Source: Candidatus Omnitrophota bacterium (GTDB lineage Bacteria > Omnitrophota > Gorgyraeia > Gygaellales > Profunditerraquicolaceae). Taken from it: 9,148 nucleotides of DNA. The stretch covers positions 1-9,148 of the forward strand of contig JAGUYA010000156.1 of NCBI GenBank assembly GCA_020061545.1, in the 5' to 3' direction. A program made the translations under genes and the position numbers. Below the pieces are notes generated by a model that made no database searches, was not told the DNA's origin, and worked only from the letters and a program-made list of their open reading frames with translations. Shown one piece after another: positions 6,834-9,148 of this stretch (positions are counted from its first letter, which is position 1; each line of letters starts with the position of its first letter).

Positions 6834-6906
6834 AGCTGGAGACGGGAATCGAACCCGTGACCCCGTCATTACCAATGACGTGCTCTGCCGACTGAGCTAC
6901 TCCAGC
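6834..6906 (-). tRNA. tRNA-Thr (anticodon GGU)
   Basis: A full cloverleaf of 73 nt reads on the minus strand. The acceptor GCTGGAG (6900-6906) pairs with CTCCAGC (6835-6841), and the discriminator U is at 6834. The D-arm is GCTC...GAGC. The anticodon stem is CGTCA/TGACG with loop TTGGTAA, giving anticodon GGU. The T-arm is ACGGG-TTCGATT-CCCGT. CCA is not encoded, so it must be added by a CCA-adding enzyme. rpmG starts 24 nt downstream, so this tRNA is probably processed from a transcript shared with protein genes. Confidence 0.97.
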
Positions 6907-6966
6907 GTCGGGATGACCTTAAGGCTTTTACCATGCATGTGCTCTGACGACTTAAGCTACGTGGGC
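6907..6966 (-). pseudogene. tRNA-Thr relic (5' part, decayed, abutting intact tRNA-Thr)
   Basis: Read on the minus strand, 6966 to 6907 looks like the first 60 nt or so of a tRNA: acceptor strand GCCCACG, TA at positions 8-9, D-arm GCTT...GAGC, then an anticodon-type loop ATGGTAA with anticodon GGT. By eye, about 29 of the first 39 positions match the intact tRNA-Thr next to it, allowing one inserted base. The 3' half is broken: AAGCC cannot close the anticodon stem against CATGC, and no T-arm or CGTGGGC acceptor strand follows. The intact tRNA-Thr begins at the next base. The last 15 nt of the upstream ORF, including its stop, lie in this relic. Confidence 0.6.
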
Positions 6967-7557
6967 ATAGTCTTCTAACCATTTCTGCATAATTTGTCTG
7001 AGTTTCATATTATGAACACATACCGTCGCTGTACCATAAAAAGACTTGTTTTTATAAGTGGCGTTTCCACGATGATTGATAACTACTGTTTTACTAAATT
7101 GCGAAAGAGGCATATTCAACTGATCGCTCCAGAAGTTTAGAGCCTTTTCAATTGATATATCATCGTGAATGGTCAACCATAATTTAATTTTCTGAGGATT
7201 TACGCCACATATATCTCTTAAGAACTTAATAAATGTTCTTAGTAAAGATGGATCTGAATTAGCTAATCGTATTGAGATAGGATTGTATTTAGAGCCTTCA
7301 CCCCAATATAATCCCAATGACAAGGCTTTTAAACATTGTTCTTGTGGTGTTAATTTTGTTTTAATTTTAAAGGGATCTCCATTAGGATTATGTTTGTAAT
7401 AAATAGCTTCGCTGCGTGAACGGCGTTTAATCCCATATTTATCCATAAGATAAATTACTTTTCGCCAAGAAATTCCCAATTCTTTGCCTACCTCTGCAGC
7501 AGATTTTCCCTTTTTATACAAACTCTTAATTTTTTTAATTTCAAGCATATACCACAT
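6952..7557 (-). CDS. LAGLIDADG-like homing-endonuclease-type protein with N-terminal HTH
   Basis: A 201-residue protein not belonging to the ribosomal operon. Residues about 8-50 look like a resolvase/MerR-style helix-turn-helix (SAAEVGKELGISWRKVIYLM, then YGIKRRSRSEA). Residues 79-90 (LSLGLYWGEGSK) resemble a LAGLIDADG motif with an acidic residue. They are followed by SNSDP-like LANSDPSLLRTFIKFLRD (98-115) and a basic C-terminal part. This arrangement recalls free-standing LAGLIDADG-like proteins of uncultured bacteria; the family is recognised from memory, not by search. The first ATG has no Shine-Dalgarno; the fourth residue, also Met (ATG at 7548), is an alternative start. Its last codons (His-Val-Ala-stop) lie inside a tRNA-Thr relic. 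It sits between a strong promoter and tRNA-Thr. It may be a mobile, selfish gene; alternatively a domesticated DNA-binding protein. Confidence 0.6.
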   Translation of the reverse strand: MWYMLEIKKIKSLYKKGKSAAEVGKELGISWRKVIYLMDKYGIKRRSRSEAIYYKHNPNGDPFKIKTKLTPQEQCLKALSLGLYWGEGSKYNPISIRLANSDPSLLRTFIKFLRDICGVNPQKIKLWLTIHDDISIEKALNFWSDQLNMPLSQFSKTVVINHRGNATYKNKSFYGTATVCVHNMKLRQIMQKWLEDYAHVA

Positions 7558-7606
7558 ATAGAGATATGTAGAGTAATAACTTCAAAAACATGTGGTTTAC
7601 CCCACA
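7551..7606 (-). promoter_or_regulatory. Leader with two mutually exclusive short hairpins before the HTH/LAGLIDADG-like ORF
   Basis: In the transcript, TGTGG (7602-7606) can pair with CCACA (7591-7595) across a 6-nt loop. The same segment, as ACCACAT (7590-7596), can instead pair with ATGTGGT (7551-7557), which contains the first ATG of the ORF. The two pairings cannot form together. This could gate translation of the ORF, but the stems are short (5 and 7 bp) and may be coincidence. About 110 nt (7558-7666) lie between the ORF and rsmA, and apart from the promoter and this leader I see nothing else there. Confidence 0.3.
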
Positions 7607-7622
7607 ATTTAATTAGACCTAT

Positions 7623-7650
7623 ATTTTACTAAATAAAATTATTTTGTCAA
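7623..7650 (-). promoter_or_regulatory. Sigma70-type promoter upstream of the tRNA/ribosomal protein block
   Basis: On the minus strand a perfect -35 TTGACA (7645-7650) is followed by a 16-nt spacer and a -10 TAAAAT (7623-7628, five of six consensus bases). Transcription would begin near 7615-7617, after the ksgA stop and about 60 nt before the homing-endonuclease-like ORF. It is the best promoter match in the window and may drive that ORF, the tRNAs, rpmG and secE-nusG onward. Direct activity is inferred from sequence only. Confidence 0.65.
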
Positions 7651-7666
7651 GGAAAATTAGGATTTT

Positions 7667-8452
7667 TTATAGGTTAGCAAGATTGGCGAAGTCTCTTAAG
7701 GTAAGGTCCTCTGGCCGGATATGGCGATCAATGTTATAAACTTGGAAAAAGCGGGATAGTTTTCGTAAAGGAATAACACCATCCAGACTATTTCTTAAGG
7801 TCTTTCTCTTCTGATTAAAAGCACTTCTGATAATCCGAAAGAACAATTTTTCATTCTTTACTTGGACGGCTGGCTTCTCTCTTATCTTTAACTCGACGAC
7901 GCAAGAATCTACTTTTGGAATGGGTGAGAAACTAGTCTTTTTTATAAAAAAGAGTATTCCCGAAATACTGTAATATTGCACAAAGCAACTGAAAGAACTG
8001 TAATCACCTGAACCAGGGTGAGCAGTTATCCTTTTAGCAAATTCCTTCTGCAGAGTAATAAAAATAGTTTCAATCTTATCCCGATACCTTAAGAGATGTT
8101 CAATAATAGGTGTGGTAATATAATATGGGATATTTCCTACTACTTTTATTTTATTTTTTAGCCTTCCAAAATATCTTCTTAAATTAAATCTTAATATATC
8201 CTGGTTAATTATTTTTATATTTGCATATCCCTGAGTATTATCTCTTAAGGTCTTACATAAAGCAGGGTCTATCTCCAAGGCATAAACAAAAGCTGCATCA
8301 TGGGCAATCAACATGGTTAACTCTCCATATCCTGCACCTATCTCCAATACGCAGTCAGATGCCTTCAATTCATAGGCAGTGATTAGCTTCCTCTGTATAT
8401 TTTTATCAACAAGAAAGTTCTGGCCTAACCTTTTTTTTGGTTTAAGGTACAT
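7667..8452 (-). CDS. rsmA: 16S rRNA (adenine1518/1519-N6)-dimethyltransferase RsmA/KsgA
   Basis: SAM-dependent enzyme that dimethylates two adjacent adenines in the helix 45 loop of 16S rRNA during late 30S assembly; its loss gives kasugamycin resistance in other bacteria. The 261 residues match the family length. Visible motifs are the N-terminal KKRLGQNFLVD (6-16), SAM motif I EIGAGYGELT (37-46), the ribose-binding acidic residue in LEID (E60), D85 in NQDIL, the catalytic NIPY (107-110) and the C-terminal FNQKRKTLRNSL (212-223). The start ATG lies inside the end of pdxA (28-nt overlap) with no strong Shine-Dalgarno, which suggests translational coupling to pdxA. It is followed by an AT-rich gap with a promoter for the next block and no clear terminator. 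Confidence 0.96.
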   Translation of the reverse strand: MYLKPKKRLGQNFLVDKNIQRKLITAYELKASDCVLEIGAGYGELTMLIAHDAAFVYALEIDPALCKTLRDNTQGYANIKIINQDILRFNLRRYFGRLKNKIKVVGNIPYYITTPIIEHLLRYRDKIETIFITLQKEFAKRITAHPGSGDYSSFSCFVQYYSISGILFFIKKTSFSPIPKVDSCVVELKIREKPAVQVKNEKLFFRIIRSAFNQKRKTLRNSLDGVIPLRKLSRFFQVYNIDRHIRPEDLTLRDFANLANL

Positions 8453-9148
8453 CTTATTGCGAGTCTGATTGCTTCAATTAGAGATGCGGGATTAGCTAAG
8501 TTAAATTTTGGAGCAATATCAAAAGCAGTGCCGTGTAAAGGAGATGTCCTCACAAACCCAAGGCCAAGGGTAAGATTTACACCTGTGTAACCACCGGATA
8601 TTTTTAAGGGAATTAATGCCTGGTCATGATACATAGCAATTACACAGTCGTATTCTTTTTGCGCTGCTTTTAAAATGGCTATATCTGCTGGTTGTGGGCC
8701 ATCAATACATATACCTTTTGTCTTTCTTTTTAAACGTATTAACGTAGGCTTTATAATTCTATTCTCCTCCTTTCCCATAACTCCATTATCAGAGGCATGT
8801 GGATTTAATCCACATACTATGATACGCGGATTTTTGATGCCAAATAACTCTTTTAAGGATTTATAGGTCAAAATGATGGTCTTATATATTTTATCTTTGT
8901 TTAATTGCCCAGGAACGTCTTTTAAGGAGATATGGCGAGTGACCAGACTAATCTTTAATCTTTTATTTAATAACATCATTACGAAATGCTTTGTCTTTGT
9001 AGCAGAAGCCAGGTAGTCTGTATGTCCAGAAAAACCCTTAAAACCTGCTAAGTTTATTGCCTTTTTAGAGACAGGACAGGTAACCAGACAATCTATCTTT
9101 TTATTCTTAATTAACTCTAAAGCTTTATCCAGATATTCTACCGATGCC
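8425..9148 (-). CDS. pdxA: 4-hydroxythreonine-4-phosphate dehydrogenase PdxA, 5' end outside window
   Basis: NAD-dependent, metal-dependent enzyme of the DXP-dependent pyridoxal 5'-phosphate pathway; it oxidises 4-phosphohydroxy-L-threonine in the cytoplasm. The frame stays open from 9147 to the window edge, giving 240 visible residues of a family usually near 330, so roughly the first 90 are missing. The ATG at 8979 is internal, because upstream codons give clear family sequence: CPVSKKA (visible residues 24-30) and GHTDYLA (41-47). The three expected metal-ligand histidines are present in TRHISL (H72), LNPHAS (H117) and MYHDQ (H174), and HGTAFDIA lies at 205-212. The 3' end overlaps ksgA by 28 nt, as part of a pdxA-ksgA pair also known in enterobacteria. 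The paralogous 4-phospho-threonate dehydrogenase (PdxA2) is a less likely alternative given that neighbour. Confidence 0.93.
   Translation of the reverse strand, partial: ASVEYLDKALELIKNKKIDCLVTCPVSKKAINLAGFKGFSGHTDYLASATKTKHFVMMLLNKRLKISLVTRHISLKDVPGQLNKDKIYKTIILTYKSLKELFGIKNPRIIVCGLNPHASDNGVMGKEENRIIKPTLIRLKRKTKGICIDGPQPADIAILKAAQKEYDCVIAMYHDQALIPLKISGGYTGVNLTLGLGFVRTSPLHGTAFDIAPKFNLANPASLIEAIRLAIRCTLNQKKG

Noticed and set aside
6907..6966. Functional second tRNA or a split/intron-containing tRNA
   Set aside because: The anticodon stem cannot close and no matching CGTGGGC strand was found downstream nearby, so a relic is the better reading.
8425..8979. pdxA as a complete 184-codon gene starting at 8979
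   Set aside because: The upstream frame stays open to the edge and encodes conserved PdxA sequence, so the gene is longer and cut by the window.

Overview
The window carries one continuous minus-strand gene block, read from the right edge to the left edge. It is AT-rich DNA of a bacterium with compact translation and transcription operons. Gene order on the minus strand is pdxA (5' end cut by the window edge), ksgA/rsmA, a LAGLIDADG-like homing-endonuclease-type ORF, a tRNA-Thr relic, tRNA-Thr(GGU), rpmG (L33), tRNA-Trp(CCA), secE, nusG, rplK, rplA, rplJ, rplL and rpoB. rpoC would be expected just beyond the left edge. The proteins are typically bacterial. Protein style, intergenic repeats and the unusual ORF suggest an uncultured lineage, perhaps Omnitrophota or another PVC-like group; this placement is a guess.

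Right part (about 7667-9148): pdxA and ksgA overlap by 28 nt, a pairing also known from E. coli. Next comes an AT-rich gap with a good sigma70-type promoter (TTGACA, 16 nt, TAAAAT) facing the ribosomal/RNAP block. Between this promoter and the tRNA genes lies a 201-codon ORF with an N-terminal HTH and a LAGLIDADG-like motif. Its last codons run into a decayed 5' part of a second tRNA-Thr, which abuts the intact tRNA-Thr.

Middle part (about 4091-6906): two tRNA genes alternate with rpmG, followed by secE-nusG-rplK-rplA-rplJ. Together these supply translation, Sec translocation and transcription-elongation components. tuf, often found between tRNA-Thr and tRNA-Trp in this cluster, is absent. 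nusG most likely starts at an internal GTG behind a perfect AGGAGG, not at the upstream ATG.

Left part (4-4090): rplL is bracketed by two unrelated large inverted repeats. The rplJ-rplL spacer holds an imperfect long hairpin made of CCAAATCC-type words, with a G-quadruplex-type motif on the plus strand and a possible promoter for rplL. The rplL-rpoB spacer is almost entirely a 99-bp inverted repeat whose arms are tandem decamers of the form GTTACATGAG. These spacers sit where other bacteria adjust the stoichiometry of L10, L12 and beta by attenuation, promoters or RNase III cleavage. They and the tRNA relic are the most interesting parts of the window.
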